Shown: positions 18,521 through 27,707 of the stretch, piece after piece
Layout: each line of letters starts with the position of its first letter
Position numbering within the stretch: the stretch's first letter is position 1
Assembly (NCBI GenBank): GCA_963660485.1
Contig: CAVKYH010000015.1
Location: 1-57,227 of the forward strand
Direction of reading: 5' to 3'
DNA: 57,227 nt
DNA from: UBA6398 sp963660485
GTDB lineage: Bacteria > Bacteroidota > Bacteroidia > Bacteroidales > Bacteroidaceae
Translations under genes and position numbers: made by a program
Notes under the pieces: generated by a model
Seen by the model: only the letters and a program-made list of their open reading frames with translations
Told to the model about the DNA's origin: nothing
Databases searched by the model: none

Positions 18521-21500
18521 ATGAAGAAATTTTTTCTAAGGCTCAAACTGTTTGTTATGGCCTGCATTTTGGGAGTTTCTTCGGGTGTTTATGCTCAAAG
18601 CTACGAAGCCGATGAGAGTTCACCGCTCATCACCACGGTTTCGCCCACAGGGACTACACAGCTCACGAGCAACTGCACCTGGGAACCCGAAGAAGGCAAT
18701 GACAACAACCTTGAGGAGAACAATGCCGCCTTTTACAGCGTAGGCAATTACCTCGGCACGTTGATCGACGGAAGTCAACAGACCTATTGGCATTCCGACC
18801 CCAGCAGGAACTTGAACAACGAGGACTGCTACATTCAGGTAGACCTTATGCGCAGCGATTTGGCGCGTATGTATTTCATGCTGAACCGTCGCTACGACTA
18901 CTACACGCCCTCCAATTCATACCGCAGGGGCGTTACGCCGGTGCATCTCGACATTCAGGCAACCAACACTCCCGAAGACGAAAGCTCGTGGAAGCTTGTA
19001 AAGCAAATCACCGACATTCCGCCCTCAATGGACGACTCCTACAACTGGCCGTATATGACAATGCTCGAATTCGACCAGCCCTATCAGTATCTGCGTCTCG
19101 TTCCGCGTTTGGCGGCAACGGCAAGTTTGACCGACAAACACGCCTATTGGACAATCTCTGAGCTACAGTTCTATCCCGCAAAGGAAATCGAAGACAATGC
19201 TGTGATTCTGCAGAATCTTATAGACAGTATCTACGACCTCAAACGCGATTACCAGGTAGGCACAACTATCGGTTATGTTTCAGAAGAGGCATTCAATGCA
19301 TACAACGAGAAATTCTCGGCAGCACTCGATTTGCTCGATGCATCTCCCTCGCAGGAAGAACTCGCAGCAGCCATAGTAAGTTTGCGTCAGGCATTCTATG
19401 ATATCGATGCAGCCGTGATTCCTGTTACCGACGGTTACTATTTCATAGAAAGCGCTTATGAAAACTTTATCACCAAGCAGAAAGTCAACAAGGCCTTCTA
19501 TTCTACCGATACAAATCTCTTCTGGGGCACACTCAACGAGGAGGATCCTTCATATTATTTCTATGTGAAACGCCTTGACGACGGCAACTATTCCATTCGC
19601 TGCGGCGCAAACGACATGTATATCTACACAGCTGCCGGCGACGCCAAGATAGCTACCGTGCTTGTGCCGATGTCGAAAACCGACACCGTACATCAAGTAC
19701 TCACTCCGATAGGCAATGGCACCTACTACTTGTCGAATACGAAAAACATCAACGTTTATCACCCCTTGAGCAATGGCTCCGGCTCCGGCATAGGCGGCTA
19801 TGTTGTTCCCGCAAGTATTTGGGAAGAGACTTCCACTTGGAAATTCGTTCCAGCCGATGCTTCGAATATCGACGAACTTATAGAAAAGAAGAAGAAACAA
19901 GAGCAGGCAGTCGCTTTGATAGATTCGCTCAAAGAGCCGCGCCTCACTTCGTTCAATATAAAGTCGCCGACCAACGGACTCATAAAAGAAGTTTCGCAAA
20001 TGTCGAGCAATTGCGTTTGGAGCGCAGCAAACGATGTTAACACCCTCATCGATGGAGACCACTCCACACACTTCCACTCCACCACCGCGATGAATATTAA
20101 CAGCGACGATGAATATCTGCAAGTAGACCTCAACCGTACCGACCTTTCTAAGTTCTCAATCGAATATTGGGGCCGCAACGACGGTGCAGGAAAGGGTGTA
20201 GCATGGCACGATAGCCCCAACAAATTTATTGTAAAGGCTACCAATACTCCCGACGACGAGTCTTCGTGGAAAGAGATCGTTACATTGTCGAACGGTTTCC
20301 CCGAAAACGTAGACAATGCCCACTATGTTTCTCCGCTCATCGACATGAAGGGCGCTTATCAGTATGTTCGTTTCTATATCAAGAGCACAACTTCCGGTAA
20401 TACCTATTGGAATCTCAGCGAGTTCCAGCTTTATCCCGAAACTGTGGAGGCTGCTTCAACCTCCCTCTATGCAAGAGTTCCCGAGATGAAGACTGCCGTT
20501 GACGCTCTCGATGAACTTATCAAGAAAGCCGACGAACATATCAACAATCTCACTATCGACGGAACCGAGTTGAACGGTATGAGCGAACATCTCGCCGTTA
20601 TCAACGAACTTATCAACAGCACAGAACGTGTTAAAGCCATTGTAGACAACGCGAAGACCTTGGCAAAGAAACTTTATGTGAACAATACTTCAGAAGATAT
20701 CGGTCTCATTACAGAAGTTAACACGAGAGAAGACGGTACCAACCAGCTTTCGAGCAACTGCACCTGGATGACGATAACCGAAGACAACGATAATTATTCT
20801 TTCAACGAGAAGTTTATTAAGGATAACTACAATCTTCTTGGTGCCCTCATTGATAATGACGACCAGACCTATTGGCATTCCAATCCCAAAGGTTCCAGTA
20901 TCAAGACTACCGAAGCTTATTTGCAAATCGACCTCAAACGCAACGACGTATCTTCGTTCGGATTCAGAATAGACCGCCGCAACGACCTTTATAAAGGCTC
21001 CAACCGCCGAGGCACAGCTCCTCACACCGCTATTATATATGCTACGAATGACGATGCCATAGGTGGAAATATTGACGGTGCTTGCAGCGAGTGGACCAAG
21101 GTTGCTGAAATTTCAGATATGCCCGATCCTAATGTAAATGCTAGTTGGCCTTATTTCACCGATGAGATTACTCCCGATCAGCCTTACCGTTATTTGCGTT
21201 TCCGCTTCACTTCTGCAATTCCAGATTACAATTATGTTTCGTTCAGTGGCTTCCAGGTTATCGAAGGCAAGGACCTTTATGATCTCGATAACTCACAGTA
21301 CAGCTACGTAGAGGGTATGAAAGATGCTGCCGACAAGATGAATTCTCTTGCCAAGGCAGTGCAGGCGAAACTCGACGAAGGAACTGCTACCATCTCCGAC
21401 GGTCAGGAACTTCAGGAGGCTATTGATGCAGTTGAAGCCCTTTATCAAGACATAGATGGCCTTTCAGATCTTATCAGCGAGGGTCAGAAACTTGTAGAGA

Positions 21501-22882
21501 ACACCGAATCGGGCGACGAAATCGGTCAGATTCCCGACGATCAACTGCTTGTAGATCTCGACAATGCCATTGCTAACGCAGAAGGTAGCGAGAAATATAC
21601 CAACACCGAAGAGTTCAACAAAGTGAAGACTGCTCTCGAAGATGCTATCGAGGCTGTTTACAGCAATGTGAAGTCTGTAGAACCGGGCAAATGGTATTAC
21701 ATCAAGAGTGAAACTTATGACGAAGATACTGCTCCTGCTAACTATTACGGCGCACGCGATGAAGTGAAGGGCGCAGCGCTCTATGTGCTCAGCTCAATTG
21801 GCAAGGGTGAAACCGAAGGCAATTATAAATCGAGCAATCAGCTTCGTTGGGGTATGGACGACATTAAGAATGTGCCTACCGAGGGTGATATCGATGCTCT
21901 CTGGCGCTTCATTGAAGTTCCCGACAGTCTTGGTTATGGCAAACGCGCTTATTACATTCAGAACATGCGCACTGGCTGGTACATGGGTAACAGTAATTCC
22001 AGCAGCGACTGCTATATAAGTTCAAGCAGCCGTCCGTATCCTTACAGAGTTGTATTTATTGGTCGCGGCCAGTTTAATATTGAAACTCTCAACGGTAATT
22101 GGCCCAACAAGATTATTCTGTTTGGCGACAATGCACGTCAGGTTCGTGTTGACGACATAGCTTCTGACTACAACAACCGTGCTTCTTTGACATTCGAGGA
22201 ATTCGATGCTGATGAATATCCGCAGATTGCTTTGCGCGAGGAGAACAATTCTGCACGCATCGTTACTCTGCCGTTTGCAGTGCGCGGTCTTGATCTCAAC
22301 GACAACGTTCACGCATTCCAAATCCACAGCCAGCCAAGCGAAACATCTCTTGGTCTTGTAGAGAAGACTGAATTCGAAGCCGGCGAACCGTTTATTCTCG
22401 TTGTTGGCGACACTACTCAGTATGCTGAGAACAGTGATATAACAGAAATCTTGCTTGAAACTCCTACCGATGTTATTTCAAGTTACGATCCTGCTACAAA
22501 AACTTACAATAACGATACCGTAAATGGTCTTGTAGCAACCTTGGATGCAGCTACTCTCAGCGCTCCGGGATATGGCTACTTCAATGAGAATTTGCTCAAC
22601 GTTTCAGATTCCGTCAATAGCGTAAGCATTTATGCCCACAGCGGTTACATTATCCCGGGTCTCATTACTGCAATGGACGGTGAGCCCGATGTTGTAATCA
22701 ATGTATTTGGCGACGGCATTCTCAACAATATCAAGAAAGCCGTTCTCGAATCCAAGACCACAGTTGACGTTTACACCGTAGACGGCACGCTCGTTAAGCG
22801 CAATGTCAAGGCTGCCGATGCAACCAAGGGTCTTGCCAAGGGCATCTACGTTGTAGGCAAGAAGAAAGTTCTTGTGAAGTAA
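18521..22882 (+). CDS. Giant secreted protein with discoidin-like repeats and T9SS-like tail
   Basis: 1453 aa with a signal peptide ending near VYAQS. Three discoidin (F5/8 type C)-like domains lie at roughly residues 34-228, 485-645 and 724-925; each has a start like LSSNCTW, then TLIDGDxxTxxHS, then YLQVDLxRxDLS, and ends in YLRF and a Trp/Ser-rich strand. Such domains bind glycans. They are separated by helical FIVAR-like stretches and a module beginning DGYYFI. From about 1070 onward comes a second WYYIKS module, then a beta-rich region and a tail (VDVYTVDGTLV to GIYVVGKKKVLVK) like T9SS sorting domains. No catalytic domain is visible. The same modular C-terminal part occurs in the protein at 46273-50556. 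A surface adhesin or glycan-binding protein is an inference. Confidence 0.8.
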   Translation: MKKFFLRLKLFVMACILGVSSGVYAQSYEADESSPLITTVSPTGTTQLTSNCTWEPEEGNDNNLEENNAAFYSVGNYLGTLIDGSQQTYWHSDPSRNLNNEDCYIQVDLMRSDLARMYFMLNRRYDYYTPSNSYRRGVTPVHLDIQATNTPEDESSWKLVKQITDIPPSMDDSYNWPYMTMLEFDQPYQYLRLVPRLAATASLTDKHAYWTISELQFYPAKEIEDNAVILQNLIDSIYDLKRDYQVGTTIGYVSEEAFNAYNEKFSAALDLLDASPSQEELAAAIVSLRQAFYDIDAAVIPVTDGYYFIESAYENFITKQKVNKAFYSTDTNLFWGTLNEEDPSYYFYVKRLDDGNYSIRCGANDMYIYTAAGDAKIATVLVPMSKTDTVHQVLTPIGNGTYYLSNTKNINVYHPLSNGSGSGIGGYVVPASIWEETSTWKFVPADASNIDELIEKKKKQEQAVALIDSLKEPRLTSFNIKSPTNGLIKEVSQMSSNCVWSAANDVNTLIDGDHSTHFHSTTAMNINSDDEYLQVDLNRTDLSKFSIEYWGRNDGAGKGVAWHDSPNKFIVKATNTPDDESSWKEIVTLSNGFPENVDNAHYVSPLIDMKGAYQYVRFYIKSTTSGNTYWNLSEFQLYPETVEAASTSLYARVPEMKTAVDALDELIKKADEHINNLTIDGTELNGMSEHLAVINELINSTERVKAIVDNAKTLAKKLYVNNTSEDIGLITEVNTREDGTNQLSSNCTWMTITEDNDNYSFNEKFIKDNYNLLGALIDNDDQTYWHSNPKGSSIKTTEAYLQIDLKRNDVSSFGFRIDRRNDLYKGSNRRGTAPHTAIIYATNDDAIGGNIDGACSEWTKVAEISDMPDPNVNASWPYFTDEITPDQPYRYLRFRFTSAIPDYNYVSFSGFQVIEGKDLYDLDNSQYSYVEGMKDAADKMNSLAKAVQAKLDEGTATISDGQELQEAIDAVEALYQDIDGLSDLISEGQKLVENTESGDEIGQIPDDQLLVDLDNAIANAEGSEKYTNTEEFNKVKTALEDAIEAVYSNVKSVEPGKWYYIKSETYDEDTAPANYYGARDEVKGAALYVLSSIGKGETEGNYKSSNQLRWGMDDIKNVPTEGDIDALWRFIEVPDSLGYGKRAYYIQNMRTGWYMGNSNSSSDCYISSSSRPYPYRVVFIGRGQFNIETLNGNWPNKIILFGDNARQVRVDDIASDYNNRASLTFEEFDADEYPQIALREENNSARIVTLPFAVRGLDLNDNVHAFQIHSQPSETSLGLVEKTEFEAGEPFILVVGDTTQYAENSDITEILLETPTDVISSYDPATKTYNNDTVNGLVATLDAATLSAPGYGYFNENLLNVSDSVNSVSIYAHSGYIIPGLITAMDGEPDVVINVFGDGILNNIKKAVLESKTTVDVYTVDGTLVKRNVKAADATKGLAKGIYVVGKKKVLVK

Positions 22883-22932
22883 GAAAATCAGAACGCTTTT
22901 CGGCTCACGCCGAACGGCATAAAAACCTAAGA

Positions 22933-22967
22933 AATCCCGTGCAGAAACTCCTGCACGGGATTTTTTC
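22933..22967 (+). terminator. Intrinsic terminator of the giant secreted protein gene
   Basis: AATCCCGTGCAG pairs perfectly with CTGCACGGGATT around a 6-nt loop, and the 3' arm runs into six T. It starts 50 nt past the stop. Confidence 0.93.
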
Positions 22968-22977
22968 ATACCCCCGT

Positions 22978-23099
22978 GAGATGCCGAAAAAACAAGTCGG
23001 CATCTCGTAAAAACTCCGGGCCACCAAATTTAAATTCCGGGCCATCTAATTTAAATTAGATGCGTCGGAGTTTTCCACTCCACGGCACCTCGTGAAAAC
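22978..23099. repeat. 21-nt-grid mosaic repeat array 6
   Basis: Cores start at 22985 (CGAAAAAACA), 23006 (CGTAAAAACT), 23027 and 23048 (both AATTTAAATT) and 23069 (AGTTTTCCAC), with a weak one near 23090. Arms are AGTCGGCATCT, CCGGGCCACCA, CCGGGCCATCT and AGATGCGTCGG. The left edge also forms a perfect 9-bp hairpin, GAGATGCCG (22978-22986) with CGGCATCTC (22998-23006). Confidence 0.9.
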
Positions 23100-23186
23100 C
23101 CTGCCGTAAAGCATTGAAAAACCGCCTGTTTACCGCTAAAAACCGCAGTAGGCATTTTTGCCGTAATATGTAAGACAAAAAAATGG

Positions 23187-23194
23187 TATATTTG
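23187..23194 (+). promoter_or_regulatory. Bacteroidetes -7 element for the dapB operon
   Basis: TATATTTG, a full TAnnTTTG match 21 nt before the chosen dapB ATG. A matching -33 box is not evident at 19 nt. Because it lies within the upstream in-frame extension of dapB, it also supports the downstream ATG. Confidence 0.6.
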
Positions 23195-23215
23195 CAGTTC
23201 ATAAAACTAACAGAC

Positions 23216-23971
23216 ATGAATATAGCATTGATAGGCTACGGAAAAATGGGGCACATGATAGAGCAGATTGCCATTCAGCGTGGTCATAAAATAGTATGTG
23301 TGGTGGATATCGACAACCGCAACGATATCAACAGCGACGCATTTCGCAGCGCCGACGTGGCAATAGAGTTTACCGCCCCCTCGTCGGCTTACCAAAATGT
23401 CAAGGCAGCTTTTGCGCAGGACGTGAAAGTGGTTTCCGGCAGCACGGGCTGGCTCGCCGACCACGAGGAAGAAATGAAGAAACTTTGCGAATATGGCATG
23501 CACACCCTGTTCTGGAGCAGCAACTTCAGTGTGGGCGTGGCTATCTTCAATGCCCTCAACGCCTATCTCGCAAAACTTATGAACAACTACCCCTCGTATG
23601 ATGTCAAGATAGAAGAGGTACACCACGTTCACAAGCTCGATGCTCCCAGCGGCACGGCAATTACGCTCGCCGAAGGAGTGGTGAAAAACCTCGACCGCAA
23701 GAACGGGTGGGCAAAAGGCGTGTTCACCGCCCCCGACGGCACTGTGAGCGGCACAGACAACGTGGCGCCCAATATCGTGCCTATCGACAGCATACGCCGA
23801 GGCGAAGTGGCAGGAATACATTCTATAATATACGACAGCGAAGCCGACAACATCACCATCACCCACGACGCCCACAGCCGCAAAGGCTTTGCCCTCGGCG
23901 CTGTGCTCGCTGCCGAATACGCCGCAACCCACGAGGGATTCCTCACAATGCACGACCTTTTCAAGTTTTAA
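23216..23971 (+). CDS. dapB: 4-hydroxy-tetrahydrodipicolinate reductase
   Basis: Start set at 23216 (MNIALIGYGKMG), where the NAD(P)-binding motif sits at the N-terminus; the in-frame ATG at 23183 lies upstream of the likely transcription start. 251 aa. Visible motifs are GYGKMGHMIE, the substrate-binding and catalytic segment EEVHHVHKLDAPSGTA, and RRGEVAGIHSI before the C-terminus. It catalyses the NAD(P)H-dependent step to tetrahydrodipicolinate in diaminopimelate and lysine synthesis. It is the first gene of a four-gene run with two signal-peptidase-like genes and wbqC, 12 nt before lepB. Confidence 0.95.
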   Translation: MNIALIGYGKMGHMIEQIAIQRGHKIVCVVDIDNRNDINSDAFRSADVAIEFTAPSSAYQNVKAAFAQDVKVVSGSTGWLADHEEEMKKLCEYGMHTLFWSSNFSVGVAIFNALNAYLAKLMNNYPSYDVKIEEVHHVHKLDAPSGTAITLAEGVVKNLDRKNGWAKGVFTAPDGTVSGTDNVAPNIVPIDSIRRGEVAGIHSIIYDSEADNITITHDAHSRKGFALGAVLAAEYAATHEGFLTMHDLFKF

Positions 23972-23983
23972 CACGCCATAAAA

Positions 23984-25447
23984 ATGACACCCGACAACAA
24001 ACCCGCGGCAACGGAGCCCAAAAAGTCCACGCCGCTCAAAATACGCATAGCATTCTGCGCCTTCTGGCTCGTATGCTACTTTGCTTTCCTTATATGGATT
24101 CGCTGCTGGTGGGGAATAGTCTTCGCCCCGCTGATATTCGACGCCTACATCACGAAAAAGATAAAGTGGGGCTGGTGGAAGAACATCAAAAACAAAAACA
24201 GGCGAACCCTCATGAGCTGGATAGACGCAATCGTGTTCGCACTCGTTGCAGCCTATTTTGTGAACAACTATTTTTTTCAGAACTACGTCATTCCCTCGTC
24301 TTCGCTTGAGAAAAGTCTGCTCACAGGCGACTACCTTTTCGTAAGCAAGATGAGCTACGGCCCGAGAAAGCCTATCACCCCGCTGTCAATGCCCCTCGTT
24401 GCAAACGAAATGCCTATCACCGGAAGCAAAAGCTATATAGAATGGCCGCAATGGAAATACGACCGCGTGAAAGGCTTCGGAAACATCAAGCTGAACGACA
24501 TCGTGGTGTTCAACTACCCTTCGGGCGATACCGTAGCCACAGCACAGATACAGCAGGACTTCTACAGTATGTGCTATCAGGCAGGACAGGAACTCTATCC
24601 CGTGGAAAATCTCGATTCCCTGCCCTGGCAGGAACAAATGAACGAGTTTGCGAAACAATATTCCTATGGCCGGAGCTACATAGTGGGACACCCCGAGGAA
24701 TTCGGCAAAGTAATTTCGCGCCCCGTCGACCATCGTGAAAACTATGTGAAACGTTGTGTGGGACTTCCCGGACAAACTTTGCAAATCAAGAACAAAATTG
24801 TTTATCTCGACGGGAAACCAAACAAAGAGCCCGACAATGTTCAGTACGGCTACGTGGTAACGTTCAAAGCAAATCTGCCCGACGATATGATTCGCTCGCT
24901 TGGAATCACGCAGGAAGACCTTGGAGAAACTTCGCCCTACAATCCCGCAACGCGATACATGCCTCTCACGAAAAAGGCATTGGCTGTGTTGCGCTCGCGT
25001 CCCGACATCGTTGCGTCGATAACCGAGGAGCCGCCTTTCAGCCGCAATCTTTATCCGCTCGACATGGTGAAAGATTGGACCGTTCACAATTACGGACCGG
25101 TGTGGATACCGAAACGCGGCGCCACAATCCGATTGAATAAGGACAACTACGCAATTTATGAACGCCCGATACGGGTGTACGAGAAAAACAACCTGGAATT
25201 GCGCGACGGAAATATATATATAAACGGAAAACAAACCGACAGCTACACGTTTAAGTTGAACTACTATTGGATGATGGGCGACAACCGCGACCGTTCGGCC
25301 GATTCGCGCTTTTGGGGATTTGTTCCCGAAGACCACATAGTGGGCAAACCGATTCTTGTATGGTTTTCTCTTGACAAGGATCGCGGACTTTTTGACGGCA
25401 AGATACGCTGGAATCGTATTTTCCGCTGGGTTGACAACATCAAATAG
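23984..25447 (+). CDS. lepB: Signal peptidase I (S26)
   Basis: 487 aa, longer than E. coli LepB. Two hydrophobic segments in the first 70 residues are followed by a basic stretch and a further membrane segment near residue 85-100. The catalytic Ser is Ser107 in the IPSSSLEKSLLTGD motif (8 residues before the Gly-Asp). The catalytic Lys is Lys256 in YVKRCVGLPGQTL. The C-terminal box MMGDNRDRSADSRFWGFVP is intact. A domain of about 140 residues between the VGLPG box and MMGDNRD box makes it unusually long, as is common in Bacteroidetes. It removes signal peptides of secreted proteins at the inner membrane. It lies between dapB and a degenerate paralogue. Confidence 0.95.
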   Translation: MTPDNKPAATEPKKSTPLKIRIAFCAFWLVCYFAFLIWIRCWWGIVFAPLIFDAYITKKIKWGWWKNIKNKNRRTLMSWIDAIVFALVAAYFVNNYFFQNYVIPSSSLEKSLLTGDYLFVSKMSYGPRKPITPLSMPLVANEMPITGSKSYIEWPQWKYDRVKGFGNIKLNDIVVFNYPSGDTVATAQIQQDFYSMCYQAGQELYPVENLDSLPWQEQMNEFAKQYSYGRSYIVGHPEEFGKVISRPVDHRENYVKRCVGLPGQTLQIKNKIVYLDGKPNKEPDNVQYGYVVTFKANLPDDMIRSLGITQEDLGETSPYNPATRYMPLTKKALAVLRSRPDIVASITEEPPFSRNLYPLDMVKDWTVHNYGPVWIPKRGATIRLNKDNYAIYERPIRVYEKNNLELRDGNIYINGKQTDSYTFKLNYYWMMGDNRDRSADSRFWGFVPEDHIVGKPILVWFSLDKDRGLFDGKIRWNRIFRWVDNIK

Positions 25448-25467
25448 CCATTTTATTTTCACGGGAT

Positions 25468-26217
25468 TTGCGGAGATACAAAGGAATACGGGAAGTTTTG
25501 CGCACACTGGCTGTGTTTTTTGCAGCCTGTATCATATTGTGTCTTGTGCGTCAGTTTCTCGTGGTGCAATATAGCATTTCGTCTCCGCGTCCTGCCGTGC
25601 CGTTGAAACAAGGCGACCGCATCGTGGTTTTCAGAACGAGCTACGGTGTGCGCCTGCCGTTTCCCGAAATTTTCCAATGCCGCCGGCTGGGTAGCAAGAT
25701 GCCCGGGCGCGGCGATTTGATGGCTTTCAATCTTCCCACCGACACTTCCCGTAAAATCCCTTCGCGCACGGTGTGTGTGGCGCAGTGCCTGGCGTTGCCG
25801 CGCGATACGGTGTGGCTCACGCGAGACCTGAAAGTATCCACACGCAAAGGCAAGGAAACGTTCCCGTTTGTAGTTCCCGCACGCGGCACACGCGTCAAGG
25901 TTACAAAATGGAACGCCCAACTGCTTTGCAATACCATTAACCTTCACGAGCCGTGCCATTGCGCCGAAATGATAGGCGACACGCTGATGATTGACGGCCA
26001 CACGGCGCGCGACGTGATGTTTACGCAGGATTATTTCTGGGTTTATTCGGGTGCGCAGTCAAACGTTGACGATTCCCGCTCCTATGGTTTGGTGCCGAGG
26101 AGTCATCTTGTGGGAAAGGTAGGCTTTGTGGTGTATTCGGTGATTGACGGCGCGCCGTTTTACAGGTGTCTCCGCCCCGACAGATTCTTTGTAAATCCCG
26201 TAAAACCTAACAAATGA
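25468..26217 (+). CDS. Signal-peptidase-I-like protein, probably lacking the catalytic dyad
   Basis: 249 aa. It has an N-terminal membrane helix (LAVFFAACIILCLVRQFLV) and the overall S26 layout: a QGDRIVVFRTSYGVRLP segment matching the GDYLFVSKMSYG of lepB, a VCVAQCLALPRDTVWL segment matching YVKRCVGLPGQTL, and a C-terminal SNVDDSRSYGLVPRSHLVGKV matching the last box. In this alignment the catalytic Lys is replaced by Ala, the next Arg by Gln, and the residue 8 before Gly-Asp is Arg rather than Ser. It may be a non-cleaving partner of LepB or another membrane protein. It starts 20 nt after lepB and overlaps wbqC by 4 nt. Confidence 0.8.
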   Translation: MRRYKGIREVLRTLAVFFAACIILCLVRQFLVVQYSISSPRPAVPLKQGDRIVVFRTSYGVRLPFPEIFQCRRLGSKMPGRGDLMAFNLPTDTSRKIPSRTVCVAQCLALPRDTVWLTRDLKVSTRKGKETFPFVVPARGTRVKVTKWNAQLLCNTINLHEPCHCAEMIGDTLMIDGHTARDVMFTQDYFWVYSGAQSNVDDSRSYGLVPRSHLVGKVGFVVYSVIDGAPFYRCLRPDRFFVNPVKPNK

Positions 26218-26846
26218 AAAACTCCGTGCTGCTTTCGTCGGCCTATATGCCGCCCGTGCAATGGTTTGCCAAACTTGTGGCGTATTCCAAGGTATATGTG
26301 GAGCAATACGACCATTATTGCAAACAAACTTACCGCAACCGCTGTATCATTGCCACGCAAGCCGGAACGCAGGCATTGACTGTGCCCGTAACGTTGCCCG
26401 AGACCAAAACTTTCATGCGCGACGTATTGATTAGCGACCACGGAGATTGGCGTCATCTTCATTGGCAATCTCTTGTCAGCGCCTATGAAAACAGCCCGTT
26501 CTTCGAGTTTTATGCCGATGATTTCCGTCCTTTTTTCGAGAAGGACTATAAATATCTGTTCGACTTCAACCAAGAGCTCACTGCCATGCTCTGCCGTTTG
26601 CTTGATGTGGAATACAGTCCGGTTGTTACCGCAGAGTATGCCGATTCCGCGCAGCTTGAAGCCGATGATTTCAGAGATGCGATAAATCCCAAGCACCCTG
26701 CCGACGATCCATGTTTCGTTTCGCAGAAATACTATCAGGTGTTTGCGCAGCGCAATGGCTTCAAGCCCAACCTTAGTATAGTAGACTTGCTTTTCAACGA
26801 GGGTCCGGAAGGAATTATCACCTTAAACAAATGCGCGAAACGCTGA
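26214..26846 (+). CDS. WbqC family protein
   Basis: 210 aa, soluble. The opening LLSSAYMPPVQWFAKLV and the following EQYDHYCKQTYRNRCIIAT match the WbqC-like family (the YxPxxxxF segment, then a basic region), as do HWQSLVSAYENSPFFEFYADDF and the C-terminal FVSQKYYQVF with LLFNEGPEGI. The family occurs in polysaccharide and O-antigen clusters; its biochemical role is not established. It overlaps the S26-like gene by an ATGA. A terminator hairpin overlaps its stop codon. Confidence 0.88.
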   Translation: MKNSVLLSSAYMPPVQWFAKLVAYSKVYVEQYDHYCKQTYRNRCIIATQAGTQALTVPVTLPETKTFMRDVLISDHGDWRHLHWQSLVSAYENSPFFEFYADDFRPFFEKDYKYLFDFNQELTAMLCRLLDVEYSPVVTAEYADSAQLEADDFRDAINPKHPADDPCFVSQKYYQVFAQRNGFKPNLSIVDLLFNEGPEGIITLNKCAKR

Positions 26847-26863
26847 GAGTTTCACGCATTTTC
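26829..26863 (+). terminator. Terminator hairpin overlapping the wbqC stop codon
   Basis: AAATGCGCGAAAC pairs with GTTTCACGCATTT, with one mismatch, around a 7-nt loop that contains part of the TGA stop. A TTTTC tail follows. The stem thus encodes the last residues of the protein. Confidence 0.75.
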
Positions 26864-26869
26864 TGTTGT

Positions 26870-26984
26870 TCCGAAAAAGGCATTTGAAATGTTAAAAACT
26901 CCGGGCCACCAAATTTAAATTAGATGCGTCGGAATTTAAATTAGATGCCTTGGAATTTTTGCGAGATGCCGTGTAGTTTTTTTT
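26870..26984. repeat. 21-nt-grid mosaic repeat array 7
   Basis: Cores start at 26870 (weak), 26891 (GTTAAAAACT), 26912 and 26933 (AATTTAAATT), 26954 (AATTTTTGCG) and 26975 (run of T). Arms are CCGGGCCACCA, AGATGCGTCGG, AGATGCCTTGG and AGATGCCGTGT. It lies between the convergent wbqC and Nudix genes. Confidence 0.9.
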
Positions 26985-27003
26985 TGCGTCTTTTGCAGCT
27001 AAA

Positions 27004-27546
27004 TCATAAAGCCCCTTTTTCAAAAAGAATCTTCACTTTTTCCACCGTTTCCCTTATCGATTGCAGTCCGAAATCCTCCGGATTCAAATCATCTGCCGCA
27101 ATCCATTTCAGAGACTCCGCATCGTCTGAAGCAACAGGCGTCTCGCCCTCGGCAAGATGCACCAGAAAAATGCTGTCGGCCGTTGGCACGTCAAATCCGG
27201 AGTATCTGTAACTGTTGTGCATTGAGAAAAGCCAGCGCATGTCCTTTACGCGGCAACGCGTTTCCTCGTAAATTTCGCGGCGCATGCCGTCTTCGATAGT
27301 CTCTCCCGGGTCTACGAATCCCCCCGGCAGGTCGAGCGTTCCCCGTGCAGGCTCAAAAGCCCGGCGGCTCACGAGTATTTCGCCGCGACTGTTGACCACA
27401 ACGGCAGCAGTGGCCGCGCTGGCATTCAGATAATAGGTAAAGCCGCAACTGTTGCAGCGTTTGGAACGACTGTCATTTGCCGCAAATTGCGCGCTGCCGC
27501 ATCTCGGACAAAATTCAAAGAGAGCCAAAGGATGTTTTCTGCACAT
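27004..27546 (-). CDS. Nudix hydrolase with N-terminal zinc ribbon
   Basis: 180 aa. The N-terminus has two CxxC pairs (CPRCG and CNSCG, residues 13-35) forming a zinc ribbon of the type seen in NADH pyrophosphatases. The Nudix box GGFVDPGETIEDGMRREIYEET follows near residue 75. The family hydrolyses nucleoside diphosphates linked to another group. NudC-type NAD pyrophosphatases carry an SQPWPFPxS motif after the box, and I do not see it, so the substrate is open. The gene is divergent from miaB with a 161-nt gap, and convergent with wbqC across a repeat array. No clear promoter was found. Confidence 0.9.
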   Translation of the reverse strand: MCRKHPLALFEFCPRCGSAQFAANDSRSKRCNSCGFTYYLNASAATAAVVVNSRGEILVSRRAFEPARGTLDLPGGFVDPGETIEDGMRREIYEETRCRVKDMRWLFSMHNSYRYSGFDVPTADSIFLVHLAEGETPVASDDAESLKWIAADDLNPEDFGLQSIRETVEKVKILFEKGAL

Positions 27547-27680
27547 GATGTCAATGTATTATGCCTACAATTTAGAAACGGCGGCATATACGCCATATTA
27601 TTCGCGCTGGCAAAAAAACGCCGACCCGCGCGCGCCGAAACATGTGGCGCGGGCAAAGCGCGATGTAGCCCGAAAATTCG

Positions 27681-27688
27681 TAACTTTG
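27681..27688 (+). promoter_or_regulatory. Bacteroidetes -7 element for miaB
   Basis: TAACTTTG, full match to TAnnTTTG, 19 nt before the miaB start. It predicts a very short leader (about 13 nt). The -33 box is not evident. Confidence 0.6.
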
Positions 27689-27707
27689 CGCCCGAAAACG
27701 ATAGATA

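Noticed and set aside
24386..25507. 373-codon minus-strand frame inside lepB
   Set aside because: It is antisense to the catalytic domain of LepB, with no motif and no promoter.
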